A stretch of 64,000 nucleotides of DNA from NCBI RefSeq assembly GCF_022921075.1, contig NZ_CP095050.1, positions 3,410,001-3,474,000 on the forward strand, read 5' to 3'. Shown here in pieces: positions 18,031 to 28,092 of this stretch. Numbering within the stretch: position 1 is the stretch's first letter; every line of letters starts with the position of its first letter. The notes under the pieces are model-generated. The model was given only the letters and a program-made list of their open reading frames with translations, made no database searches and was not told the DNA's origin. A program made the position numbers and the translations under genes. Source of the DNA: Hymenobacter sp. 5317J-9 (lineage in GTDB: Bacteria; Bacteroidota; Bacteroidia; Cytophagales; Hymenobacteraceae).

Positions 18031-18662
18031 TTTTTGCGGGCGGCGGGTTTCCGGGGTTTGGCTTTTGCCTTGCGCTTGGGTTTGCGGCGCGGGGGCAGGC
18101 GCTCGCGCTCGGCCTTGCGCTCGGCGCGCATGAGCAGGCGCTCGGGCAGCCGGGCCATGAGGCGCTCGCGCACGTGCTGGGCCAGCGCCGAGAGCGGCAC
18201 CAGATTGGTGGTGCGCAGAAACCGGGCGATGTCGGCCCCGCGCAGGGTGCTGGCCCCGGCCAGGCCCCGCGCCAGCAGAAACTGCTTCACTTCCTCCAGC
18301 AAAATCAGCTTGGAAAGCGGGGCCGGGGCCACCGTGGCATTGTAGCAGGCGGCGCGGTGCACGCGCAAGCCTTCGGGGCCGGCCACCTGCACGCCCACCC
18401 ACTCCGGCAGCAGCGGCAGCAGCCTGGCCAGGTGCTTTTCGGTGACGATGAAGGTGACGAAGTCGTACACCTCGCCGTAGCAGCGCAGCTGGTTGGCCAC
18501 GCGCTGCAGGGTGTCGCCGTCGCCCTTCACTTCGTAGCCGTGCATGAAGTGCTCGGTGATGTGCACCACGTCGGCCCGGGTGGTGCCGGTGGGCAATTCG
18601 CTGATGTGCACGCCGCCCACGAGCATTGGAAAGAGCAGAGCGCGGATTTCGGGGTCATTCAT
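18015..18662 (-). CDS. sce7726 family protein with basic C-terminal tail
   Basis: A 215-residue protein of the sce7726 family, whose function is not established. Recognisable features are the start MNDPEIRALLFPML, VVHITEHFMHGYEVKGDGDTL, LRCYGEVYDFVTFIVTEKHL and LPEWVGVQV. The E.K after a conserved aromatic/Gly and the later D resemble PD-(D/E)xK-like spacing, but this is only an impression. After about residue 180 the protein ends in a Lys/Arg/Ala/Pro-rich tail (PKRKAKAKPRKPAARKK) suited to nucleic-acid binding. The start at 18662 is supported by a TATTTTTG promoter element ending 8 bases upstream. Confidence 0.8.
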   Translation of the reverse strand: MNDPEIRALLFPMLVGGVHISELPTGTTRADVVHITEHFMHGYEVKGDGDTLQRVANQLRCYGEVYDFVTFIVTEKHLARLLPLLPEWVGVQVAGPEGLRVHRAACYNATVAPAPLSKLILLEEVKQFLLARGLAGASTLRGADIARFLRTTNLVPLSALAQHVRERLMARLPERLLMRAERKAERERLPPRRKPKRKAKAKPRKPAARKKASAA

Positions 18663-18670
18663 CGCAACCC

Positions 18671-18678
18671 CAAAAATA
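18671..18678 (-). promoter_or_regulatory. -7 promoter element, near-leaderless start
   Basis: On the minus strand this reads TATTTTTG, a perfect TAnnTTTG. Only 8 bases separate it from the ATG at 18662, so the 5' leader would be very short or absent. Confidence 0.6.
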
Positions 18679-18915
18679 GCTCCTCGTCGCCCGCCGTGGA
18701 AAAATTGATTTTCTGCCAGTGAACAACATATATCATTTGCAATATTAACAAATTGGGTTATTTTCGTTTGGTGGCCAGCGAAGTGGCGTTGGAAAGTGAA
18801 GTTGTGGCAATGCAAAGGCAGATAGCCCCCAGAGCGGGCTCCTGCTAGCGAAGCGGGGCCGACGGGCAGCGGGACCGGGGCGGTATCATCGGTTTTTCTG
18901 AATAAGTACATTGCT

Positions 18916-20406
18916 ATGAAAAATACTGTATCCGAAACGGTTAGCTTCCGTTTCAGCCGCGAAACCATTGCCCGGCTCGGCACCCGGCTCGGCGAAGCCG
19001 CCCCCGATGTGGACTATGCCCTGCGTGATTCGGTGACCCTGGTGCTCGATAAGTTGTCGGAGAAAGTGGGCCGTGGCCTCACCCCCGAAGGCCTGCTGAC
19101 GCTGGTGCAGGAGGCCGACGCCGCGCAGGTGCTCCAGCACTTTGCCGGCCAGGACCCGGTGGGCCGCCACGAACTGGGCCTGAACCTGCTCCTCGACCTG
19201 CTCGACGGCTCCTACCGCGCCACCGTGACGCGCATTGCCGCTGCGGCGGCCATTGAGCCCGCGACCAGCGACGCGCTGCTGCAGCTGGCCGCCACCGCCG
19301 TGCTGGGCGTGCTGGGCCACGCCGCCGCCGAAAAAGCCTTCTCGCCCAACGAATTCGCCGAGTGGCTGCACGCCGAGAAGGCGAACCTTGCGGCGGCCAT
19401 GCTGCCGGCTCCAGTCGCGGTTGCCACCTTGCCCCTGACTGGCGAGCTGGGCCTGCACCTCTCGGCCGAACCACCCGCACGGCTGGGCCCCACGCGGGCC
19501 GCCTGGGCGGCATCAGCCGCGCCCGGGGGCGGCAGGTTGCCGGCGTACTGGCAATGGGGGGCGCTGCTGTTGCTGGCCGTGTGCTTGGGGTACTTCTTTG
19601 GCCGCAACACAACCAGCCGCGACCAGCCGGCGGCCCACTCGCTGGCGGCAACCAGCCCAGCGCCCGCGCCGGCTACGCCCGCCCGCACCGCCGCTTTTAC
19701 CCCGCCCGAAACGCCCCCAGCGGCGGCCCCGGAGCTAGTCCCGGAGCCGGCCCCAACCCCAGCATTGCCCGCGGCCCGACCCGCGCCACCCGCGGCCAGC
19801 CGGCCCGTGGCGGCAGTGGCCGGGCGCGCGCCGGCCAGCAAAACCGCGCGTCCGGCCACGCCCCGCCCGGCCGTCATCGGCAACGAGCCCAACGGGCGCT
19901 ACGACCAGGACCGGGATACCTACATCTACGACACCGGTAAGCCCATTATGCTCGTCCTGGCCGATGGCAGCCGGCAGAAAGTGGGGGCCAATTCGACCGA
20001 AAACCGGCTGTATACCTTTCTATCTTCGCCAGCGTTCCAGGTCGACTCGGTGAACCGGACCAAGGGTTGGATTAACTTCGACCGCATCAACTTCGAAAGC
20101 GGCAAGGCCCAGCTCACGCTGGAATCGGCGCGTCAGCTGGGCAACATCGCCAGCATTCTCAACACGTTCCCCAAGTCCTTGGTGAAAATAGGCGGCTACA
20201 CCGACAGCACCGGCGACGCGGAGGCGAACTATCAACTCAGCGAAGACCGCGCCCGCGCCGCCATGCACGCGCTGACCAGCCTGGGCGTGAGCCCCGGCCG
20301 TGTGCAAGCCAAAGGCTACGGCCCCAAATACTTCGTGCGGCCCAACACCACCCTCACCAACCGCGCCATGAACCGGCGCGTCAGCATCCGGGTGCTGCGC
20401 AAATAA
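18916..20406 (+). CDS. DUF937-OmpA fusion envelope protein
   Basis: A 496-residue protein. Residues about 1-150 form a helical DUF937-like domain (ALRDSVTLVLDKLSEKVGRG, LGLNLLLDLLDGSY, LLQLAATAVLGVLG). A transmembrane helix (GALLLLAVCLGYFFGRN) at about 215 is followed by a Pro/Ala-rich linker of some 100 residues. The C-terminal OmpA peptidoglycan-binding domain has INFESGKAQLTLES, IGGYTDSTGDAEANYQLSEDR and NRRVSIRVLRK. Topology suggests a cytoplasmic DUF937 domain tethered to peptidoglycan through the inner membrane. No partner gene is adjacent. Confidence 0.85.
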   Translation: MKNTVSETVSFRFSRETIARLGTRLGEAAPDVDYALRDSVTLVLDKLSEKVGRGLTPEGLLTLVQEADAAQVLQHFAGQDPVGRHELGLNLLLDLLDGSYRATVTRIAAAAAIEPATSDALLQLAATAVLGVLGHAAAEKAFSPNEFAEWLHAEKANLAAAMLPAPVAVATLPLTGELGLHLSAEPPARLGPTRAAWAASAAPGGGRLPAYWQWGALLLLAVCLGYFFGRNTTSRDQPAAHSLAATSPAPAPATPARTAAFTPPETPPAAAPELVPEPAPTPALPAARPAPPAASRPVAAVAGRAPASKTARPATPRPAVIGNEPNGRYDQDRDTYIYDTGKPIMLVLADGSRQKVGANSTENRLYTFLSSPAFQVDSVNRTKGWINFDRINFESGKAQLTLESARQLGNIASILNTFPKSLVKIGGYTDSTGDAEANYQLSEDRARAAMHALTSLGVSPGRVQAKGYGPKYFVRPNTTLTNRAMNRRVSIRVLRK

Positions 20407-20603
20407 GCCTTGCGTAGCTGTTGGAGCACATTCGGACAGGTGCAGACCTCGCGCAGGACGTCGTCGGTTTGCCGGCTGTGCTGTACCTTGCCCCCAACCC
20501 TCATGCGCGGCCTTTCCGCAGCCGGAGCCCCGAAAAACGGGGCGCCGGGCGCGGGGCCGGCTTTGCCGAGGGTTGGTGGTTTGGCTGTTCATCCTGTCCC
20601 TGC

Positions 20604-21680
20604 ATGTCCCGAAAAAAGGCCTTGTTTCTCATCGGCTCGCCCAACCAAACCACGCAGATGCACCAGATTGCGCAGCTGCTGGACGACGAGTTCGACCCCT
20701 ACTTTAGCCAGCTGTACTACGACGGCTGGCAGCGCCCCTTCTACAAGTTTCTGCTCTGGACGGGCGGGCTCGACAAAACCATCGTCACGGGCAAAATCAA
20801 GGATAAGGCCGATAAGTACCTGGCCGCGCACGGCCTGAAAAACGACTTCGAGGCCCGCGTGTACGGCAATCACTACGACCTCATCGTGTGCTGCTCCGAC
20901 GTGATTGTGCCCTGGCCGTTGATTAAGCGCACCAAAACCGTGTTTGTGCAGGAGGGCATGACCGACCCACTCAACCTGTGGGCGCGGCTGGTGAAGCGCT
21001 TCACCCGCTACCCCATCCTGGCCATTGGCACGGCCCTCAACGGCATGAACAACTGCTGCGACATCTACTGCGTGGCCTCGGAGAGCTACGCCCGGCACTT
21101 CGAACGCGTGGGTGTGGATGCCGACAAGCTCATCGTGACGGGCATTCCCAATTTCGACAACATTGAGCAGGTGCGCCACAACGACTTTCCGCACCGCGGC
21201 TACGTGTTGGTGGCCACTTCCGACCTGCGCGAAACCTTCACGCCCGAAAACCGGCCCAAGTTTATTCGGGAGTGCGCCCGCATTGCCAACGGCCGCCCGC
21301 TGGCCTTCAAGCTGCACCCCAACGAGGAGCTGCCCCGCGCCGTGGACGAGATTAAGGAGCACGCCCCGCCCGGCACGCTCATCTTCACCGAAGGCAACAC
21401 CGACCACATGATTGCCAACTGCGTGGAGCTCATCACCCAATACTCGACGGTGGTGTACGTGGGCCTGGCGCTGGGCAAGCCGGTGCACTCCTACTTTGAC
21501 GTGGACGACCTGCGGCGCAAATTGCCCTGGCAGAACGGCGGCACCTCGGCCCGGCGCATTGCGGCCATTTGCCGGGGCTTTAGCCGGTTTGATGGAAGCG
21601 GGCCGGCGTTTTTGCGGCAGCTCGACGCCGAAGCCTTTGCAACCGAAGCGGCGCCAGAAGCCTCATCGATGGCAGGCTAG
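20604..21680 (+). CDS. GT-B-like glycosyltransferase / CDP-glycerol transferase-like protein
   Basis: A 358-residue cytoplasmic protein with a two-domain GT-B layout. It begins MSRKKALFLIGSPNQTTQMH. The C-terminal part has KLHPNEELPRAVDEI, ITQYSTVVYVGLALGKPVHSY and DLRRKLPWQNGG, resembling UDP-GlcNAc 2-epimerase and CDP-glycerol:glycerophosphotransferase folds. No EPIM motif is certain, so epimerase and transferase cannot be separated by eye. It opens a co-directional sugar gene set, and one reasonable idea is transfer of the activated sugar made by the following genes. The start at 20604 is chosen by the hydrophobic first strand; an upstream extension to 20421 is unlikely. Confidence 0.65.
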   Translation: MSRKKALFLIGSPNQTTQMHQIAQLLDDEFDPYFSQLYYDGWQRPFYKFLLWTGGLDKTIVTGKIKDKADKYLAAHGLKNDFEARVYGNHYDLIVCCSDVIVPWPLIKRTKTVFVQEGMTDPLNLWARLVKRFTRYPILAIGTALNGMNNCCDIYCVASESYARHFERVGVDADKLIVTGIPNFDNIEQVRHNDFPHRGYVLVATSDLRETFTPENRPKFIRECARIANGRPLAFKLHPNEELPRAVDEIKEHAPPGTLIFTEGNTDHMIANCVELITQYSTVVYVGLALGKPVHSYFDVDDLRRKLPWQNGGTSARRIAAICRGFSRFDGSGPAFLRQLDAEAFATEAAPEASSMAG

Positions 21681-21806
21681 CCCCGCGCGGCACTATTTTA
21701 ATATTTTCTTTCCCAAGCACTTGCCCGGACGGGCGCATTTTGTCCGGCTAATTTTAGCGTATTTCCGTTTGCTGACCGCCTACGCGGTAGCGTACCTGCT
21801 TTTTCT

Positions 21807-22613
<807 letters not shown>

Positions 22614-22616
22614 TGC

Positions 22617-22695
22617 TTGGTGCTTGGTTGTTGGTGCTTGGCTTTCAAGGCCGGTTTCAACCACCAAGCACGAAGCACCAACAACCAAGCACCAA
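22617..22695. repeat. 23-bp inverted repeat abutting the transketolase start codon
   Basis: Arms 22617-22639 and 22673-22695 are exact reverse complements (motif TTGGTGCTTGG...) around a 33-base loop. The element fills the whole gap: it begins 3 bases after the upstream stop and ends directly before the next ATG at 22696. Confidence 0.9.
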
Positions 22696-23553
22696 ATGAC
22701 TCCTGAGACCCAACAGAAACTAGAGAAACTGGCCCTGAAGGTGCGCGAGCACATCGTGCGCCTGAGCACCGACGGCGGCTGCTTCACCGGTGCCTCGCTG
22801 AGCTGCGCCGACTTGCTGGTGTACCTCTACAGCGAGCTGCTGAACGTGCGGCCCGACAACCTGACCGACCCCACCCGCGACTACCTGTTCCTGAGCAAAG
22901 GCCACGACGTGCCCGCCCTCTACGGCACCTTTGTGGAGTTGGGCTTCCTCGATAAAGCCCGCCTCGACCAGCACCTGAGCACCGACGACCACATCTACTG
23001 GCACCCCAACCGCCACGTGCCGGGCGTGGAGTTCCACTCGGGCTCGCTCGGCCACCTGCCCAGCGTGGCCCTGGGCGTGGCCATGGACTGCAAAATGCGC
23101 GGCCAGGACAACAAGGTCATCGTCATTACCGGCGACGGCGAGCTGAACGAGGGCACCGTGTGGGAAAGCCTGCTGGTGGCCAGTGCCCACAAAGTCAATA
23201 ACCTCACGCTGGTGGTCGACCGCAACCATTTCCAGGCCAACGTGGCCACCGAAGACCTGATTCCGCTGGAGCCGCTGGCGCCCAAGTTCGAGGCTTTTGG
23301 CTGCGAAGTGCGCCGCATTGATGGCCACGATTTCAAGCAATTGGAAGAAGCTTTCTCGGCCCTCCCCTTCTCGGATTCAAAGCCGTCCGTTATCATCTGC
23401 GACACGGTGCGCGGGCGCGGCCTGCCCAGCATCGAAGCCCGCGCCGACCGCTGGTTCTGCAACTTCTCTTCGGAAGAAGTGGAGGAGCTGTTGCGCGAGT
23501 TGCATAGCCAGGTGGCTACTACTCTGACGAGTGAAACGCTGACGGTACGATAA
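22696..23553 (+). CDS. Transketolase, N-terminal (TPP-binding) subunit
   Basis: A 285-residue subunit carrying the pyrophosphate domain of a split transketolase. The TPP/Mg motif GDGELNEGTVWE with downstream Asn is visible. Also present are LSKGHDVPALYGTFVELG, EFHSGSLGHLPSVALGVA and a C-terminal strand-rich end. The catalytic pyrimidine domain is encoded by the next gene. Split transketolases of this kind often serve special sugar pathways rather than the pentose phosphate pathway. The ATG at 22696 directly follows the palindrome; upstream in-frame codons lie inside the repeat and are rejected. Confidence 0.92.
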   Translation: MTPETQQKLEKLALKVREHIVRLSTDGGCFTGASLSCADLLVYLYSELLNVRPDNLTDPTRDYLFLSKGHDVPALYGTFVELGFLDKARLDQHLSTDDHIYWHPNRHVPGVEFHSGSLGHLPSVALGVAMDCKMRGQDNKVIVITGDGELNEGTVWESLLVASAHKVNNLTLVVDRNHFQANVATEDLIPLEPLAPKFEAFGCEVRRIDGHDFKQLEEAFSALPFSDSKPSVIICDTVRGRGLPSIEARADRWFCNFSSEEVEELLRELHSQVATTLTSETLTVR

Positions 23554-23569
23554 TTAAGACATGAGATAG

Positions 23570-23641
23570 TGAGACATGAGAAGTGAGATTGTCAGCTGCG
23601 TCAAATAAGGCCCTGCTGTCCCGCTCACTTCTCATGTCTCA
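23570..23641. repeat. 18-bp inverted repeat with extra direct copies, between transketolase subunits
   Basis: Arms 23570-23587 and 23624-23641 (TGAGACATGAGAAGTGAG and its complement) are perfect, with a 36-base loop. A further direct copy of CTCACTTCTCA lies at 23646-23656. The family differs from the flanking palindromes. Confidence 0.88.
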
Positions 23642-23662
23642 TGGTCTCACTTCTCAAACCCT

Positions 23663-24616
23663 ATGAACTACGAAGAACTAATCAAGCAAACCGCCCTCGC
23701 AGATGAGCGTATCGTGGTGATGACGGCCGAAAACCGCGCCCTCATCCGCAACCTGCCCGCCGTGCTCGGCCCGCGCTTCATCGATACCGGCATCACGGAG
23801 CAGACGCTCATCGGGGCTGCCGCCGGGCTGGCCCTGCGCGGGCGCGTGCCGGTGGTGCACGCGCTGGCGACCTTCCTCACACTGCGGGCTTTCGAGTTTA
23901 TCCGCACCGATGTGGGCATCGGCCAGCTGCCGGTGAAGCTCAGCGGCTTCGTGCCCGGCTTCCTCTCTGACGGCAACGGCCCCACCCACCAGGCCATCGA
24001 GGACGTGAGCCTGATGCGCGGCATCCCCGGCATGACGGTTTTCGCGCCCGCCGACGAGGCCGATATGCTGGCCATGTTGCCCGCCATCTGGGCCTCGCCC
24101 CAGCCCGCCTACCTGCGCGTGAACACCCGCCCCGGCACCTACCAGCACGCCCCGTTCGAGATGGGCAAAGCCGAAATCGTAGCCGAAGGCACCGACATCA
24201 CCATCCTCACCTACGGCATGCTGTTCGAGCAGACGCTGGTGGCCCGCGAGCTGCTGCAAGCTCAGGGCAAGTCAGTGGGCCTCATCAACCTGCGCAGCCT
24301 CAAGCCGATTGACGAGGCGGCCCTGCTGGACGTGGTGCGCCGCGGCTCGCTCATCGTGACGGTAGAGGACCATTTCATCACAGGCGGCCTCTACTCGATT
24401 CTGGCCGAAATACTGCTGCGCAATCAGCTCACGGCCCGCGTGTTGCCGTTGGCCTTGGAGGAGCGCTGGTACCGCCCCGGCCGCCTGAGCGCGGTGCTGG
24501 AGCACGAGGGCTTCACCGGCCACCACATCGCGCGCCGCATCACGGAGCACTTGGGCGAGTCGGGCGCGACCATTGCGCCGGGCCCGACCGTGCTCGAAAA
24601 CGAGTTCGCGGAGTAA
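23663..24616 (+). CDS. Transketolase, C-terminal subunit
   Basis: A 317-residue partner of the preceding subunit, with pyrimidine-binding and C-terminal transketolase domains. Motifs include the catalytic Glu region FIDTGITEQTLIGAAAGLA, ATFLTLRAFEFIRTDVG and GPTHQAIEDVSLMRGIPGMTV. The C-terminal domain has LITYGMLFEQTLVARELL-like strands and TVEDHFITGGLYS. The two subunits would form one enzyme that moves a two-carbon ketol unit, supplying or rearranging a ketose or aldose in the surrounding pathway. Confidence 0.92.
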   Translation: MNYEELIKQTALADERIVVMTAENRALIRNLPAVLGPRFIDTGITEQTLIGAAAGLALRGRVPVVHALATFLTLRAFEFIRTDVGIGQLPVKLSGFVPGFLSDGNGPTHQAIEDVSLMRGIPGMTVFAPADEADMLAMLPAIWASPQPAYLRVNTRPGTYQHAPFEMGKAEIVAEGTDITILTYGMLFEQTLVARELLQAQGKSVGLINLRSLKPIDEAALLDVVRRGSLIVTVEDHFITGGLYSILAEILLRNQLTARVLPLALEERWYRPGRLSAVLEHEGFTGHHIARRITEHLGESGATIAPGPTVLENEFAE

Positions 24617-24620
24617 ATCA

Positions 24621-24726
24621 GAACGTCATGCAGAGCGCAGCGAAGCATCTCGCTTGTAGTAGTAATTAAAAAATCATTGATTAGTGACTGCACGCGAGAT
24701 GCTTCGCTGCGCTCTGCATGACGTTC
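24621..24726. repeat. 33-bp perfect inverted repeat, GTCATGCAGAGC family
   Basis: Arms 24621-24653 and 24694-24726 are exact reverse complements around a 40-base A/T-rich loop. The core GTCATGCAGAGCGCAGCGAAGC is related to the palindromes at 27983 and 50965. It fills the gap before the aminotransferase gene. Confidence 0.92.
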
Positions 24727-24744
24727 TTTTCAACAACCTTCCCC

Positions 24745-26079
<1,335 letters not shown>

Positions 26080-26086
26080 ATAGTAC

Positions 26087-26893
26087 ATGAGCTTGTTTGA
26101 CTTAACCGGTAAAACCGCCATCGTCACGGGCGCGTGCGGGCTCATCGGCCGCAAGCACTGCGAGGCCCTGGCCAATGCGGGCGCCAACGTGGTGGTGGCC
26201 GACCTCAATGCCGAAGCCTGCGCGGCGGTTGCAGCGGAGCTGCCCGGTGGCATTCACCTGCCGCTGGCGGTGAACGTGACCGACCCGGCCTCGCTGGCCG
26301 CGGCGCGTGACCGGATTATGGCCCAGTTCGGCCACATCGACGTGCTGGTGAACAATGCCGCCATCAACGACATGTTTGAGAATCCGGCCATGGCAGCCGA
26401 CCTTTCAAAATTTGAGAACTTCCCGCTCGAAACCTTCCGTCAGGTACTGGAAGTGAACGTGACGGGGGTGTTTCTGGCGGCGCAGGTGTTCGGCACGCCC
26501 ATGGCGCAGCAGGGCCATGGCAGCATCATCAACGTGGCCAGCACCTACGGCCTGGTGGGGCCTGACCAAAGCATCTACCGCAACGAGGCCGGCGAGCAAA
26601 TCTTTTACAAATCACCCTCCTACCCCACCACCAAAGGCGCGGTTGTGAATTTCACCCGTTACCTGGCGGCCTACTGGGGCGCGGCCGGCGTGCGCGTGAA
26701 CACCCTCTCGCCCGGCGGCGTGGAGAACAGCCAGGACGAATTTTTCATCAAGCAATACAGCGCCAAAACACCGCTGGGCCGCATGGCCACGCCTACCGAT
26801 TACCAGGGCGCGGTGGTTTTCTTGGCTTCGGATGCGTCGGCTTACATGACCGGGGCCAACCTGGTAGTGGACGGCGGCTGGACGGCTATTTAA
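26087..26893 (+). CDS. Short-chain dehydrogenase/reductase
   Basis: A 268-residue classical SDR, 7 bases after the aminotransferase. The nucleotide-binding motif is TGACGLIGRKH and the NNAA motif is VLVNNAAIN. The active-site Ser152 (NVASTYG), Tyr179 and Lys183 (YPTTK) form the catalytic set, and the end is LVVDGGWTAI. The preference for NAD is suggested by the Asp at the end of strand 2 (VVVADLN). It probably oxidises or reduces a sugar hydroxyl in the pathway. Confidence 0.92.
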   Translation: MSLFDLTGKTAIVTGACGLIGRKHCEALANAGANVVVADLNAEACAAVAAELPGGIHLPLAVNVTDPASLAAARDRIMAQFGHIDVLVNNAAINDMFENPAMAADLSKFENFPLETFRQVLEVNVTGVFLAAQVFGTPMAQQGHGSIINVASTYGLVGPDQSIYRNEAGEQIFYKSPSYPTTKGAVVNFTRYLAAYWGAAGVRVNTLSPGGVENSQDEFFIKQYSAKTPLGRMATPTDYQGAVVFLASDASAYMTGANLVVDGGWTAI

Positions 26894-26910
26894 ACCCAGA
26901 TTATTTGCCA

Positions 26911-27011
26911 GGTGTAGAGACGCGTATTTGCGTCTCGTCGTTGAGCGTGCCCATTCAACGAAGCATCCGGCCAATGTTCAACGACGAGACGCAAGTATGC
27001 GTCGCTACCCC
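26911..27011. repeat. 34-bp imperfect inverted repeat, GAGACGC family
   Basis: Arms 26911-26944 and 26978-27011 match at 30 of 34 positions, with a perfect 17-bp inner core. The motif GTAGAGACGCGTATTTGCGTCTC recurs in degraded form at 45421-45512. Confidence 0.85.
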
Positions 27012-27059
27012 TTCACCGGCACAAGCTGAAGCATGTGCTACAATCCAACCCTTCGCCTC

Positions 27060-27950
27060 ATGCAAGCTGTTGAAATCCGCAAAAACCGATTCATTGGCGC
27101 GGGCCACCCGGCCTACATCATTGCCGAAATTGGCATCAACCACAACGGCTCGCTCGACCTGGCCAAGCAGCTCATCTCCGAAGCCGCCAAGGCCGGCTGC
27201 GATGCCGTGAAGTTCCAGAAGCGCACGCCCGAGCTGTGCGTGCCCAAAGACCAGTGGGAAAAGCAGCGCGACACCCCCTGGGGCCGCATGAGCTACATCG
27301 ACTACAAGCGCAAAACCGAGTTCGGCCAGGCCGAGTACACGGCCATCGACGACTACTGCCGCGCCCTGGGCATCGATTGGTTTGCCTCGTGCTGGGACGA
27401 GCCGTCGGTGGATTTTATGGAGCAGTTTGAGCCGGTGATGTACAAGATGGCCTCGGCCTCGCTCACCGACAAGCCCCTGCTCGACCGCGTGCGCGCCACC
27501 GGCCGCCCGCTGATGCTGAGCACCGGCATGAGCACCCTGGATGAGATTCACCAGGCCGTGAAATGGGTGGGGCTGGATAAGCTGATGATTGCGCACTCCA
27601 CATCCTCCTACCCCTGCCCGCCGGCCGAGCTGAACCTGCGCATGGTGCCCGTGCTGCAAGGCATGTTCCCTGGCACGCCCATCGGCTACTCGGGCCACGA
27701 AACCGGTCTGGCCACCACCGTGGCGGCCGTGACGCTGGGCGCCAGCTTCGTGGAGCGCCACTTCACGCTGGACCGCGCCATGTGGGGCTCCGACCACGCT
27801 GCCAGCGTGGAGCCCGGCGGCATGGCCAAGCTCGTGCGCGACATCCGCGACGTGGAAGAAGGCTTGGGCGACGGCGTGAAGCGCGTGTACGACTCCGAGC
27901 TGGAGCCCCGCGCCCGCCTGCGCCGCGAGTTGACGCCGAACCAGGAGTAG
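27060..27950 (+). CDS. NeuB-family acid-sugar synthase, lacking the SAF domain
   Basis: A 296-residue member of the N-acetylneuraminate synthase family, which condenses phosphoenolpyruvate with an aldose to give a 3-deoxy-2-ulosonic acid. The TIM-barrel motifs IIAEIGINHNGSLDLA, AVKFQKRTPEL, MLSTGMSTLDE, HSTSSYPCP and GYSGHETG are present. The chain ends at RRELTPNQE, about 50 residues short of typical NeuB, and has no C-terminal antifreeze-like (SAF) domain. The start MQAVEIRKNRFIG at 27060 fits the family. With the cytidylyltransferase at 21807 it forms the two core steps of a CMP-acid-sugar pathway. Confidence 0.88.
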   Translation: MQAVEIRKNRFIGAGHPAYIIAEIGINHNGSLDLAKQLISEAAKAGCDAVKFQKRTPELCVPKDQWEKQRDTPWGRMSYIDYKRKTEFGQAEYTAIDDYCRALGIDWFASCWDEPSVDFMEQFEPVMYKMASASLTDKPLLDRVRATGRPLMLSTGMSTLDEIHQAVKWVGLDKLMIAHSTSSYPCPPAELNLRMVPVLQGMFPGTPIGYSGHETGLATTVAAVTLGASFVERHFTLDRAMWGSDHAASVEPGGMAKLVRDIRDVEEGLGDGVKRVYDSELEPRARLRRELTPNQE

Positions 27951-27982
27951 GAAGTTTGGGTTGAACTGCTGCCGTTGAATCG

Positions 27983-28073
27983 TCTGTCATCCTGAGCGCA
28001 GCGAAGGACCTTCTCACGCCAGAATTAATCGTTCGAACGTGAGAAGGTCCTTCGCTGCGCTCAGGATGACAGA
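27983..28073. repeat. 36-bp perfect inverted repeat, GTCATCCTGAGC family
   Basis: Arms 27983-28018 and 28038-28073 are exact reverse complements around a 19-base loop. The core GTCATCCTGAGCGCAGCGAAGG is the common Bacteroidota dispersed palindrome type. It fills the gap before the desaturase-like gene. Confidence 0.92.
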
Positions 28074-28092
28074 TAAAAAACATTTTTAAGTC

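Noticed and set aside
20407..20603. A gene or RNA in the gap before the GT-B-like gene
   Set aside because: Only an in-frame extension of the next gene is open here and its residues look non-native; no hairpin or promoter element stands out.
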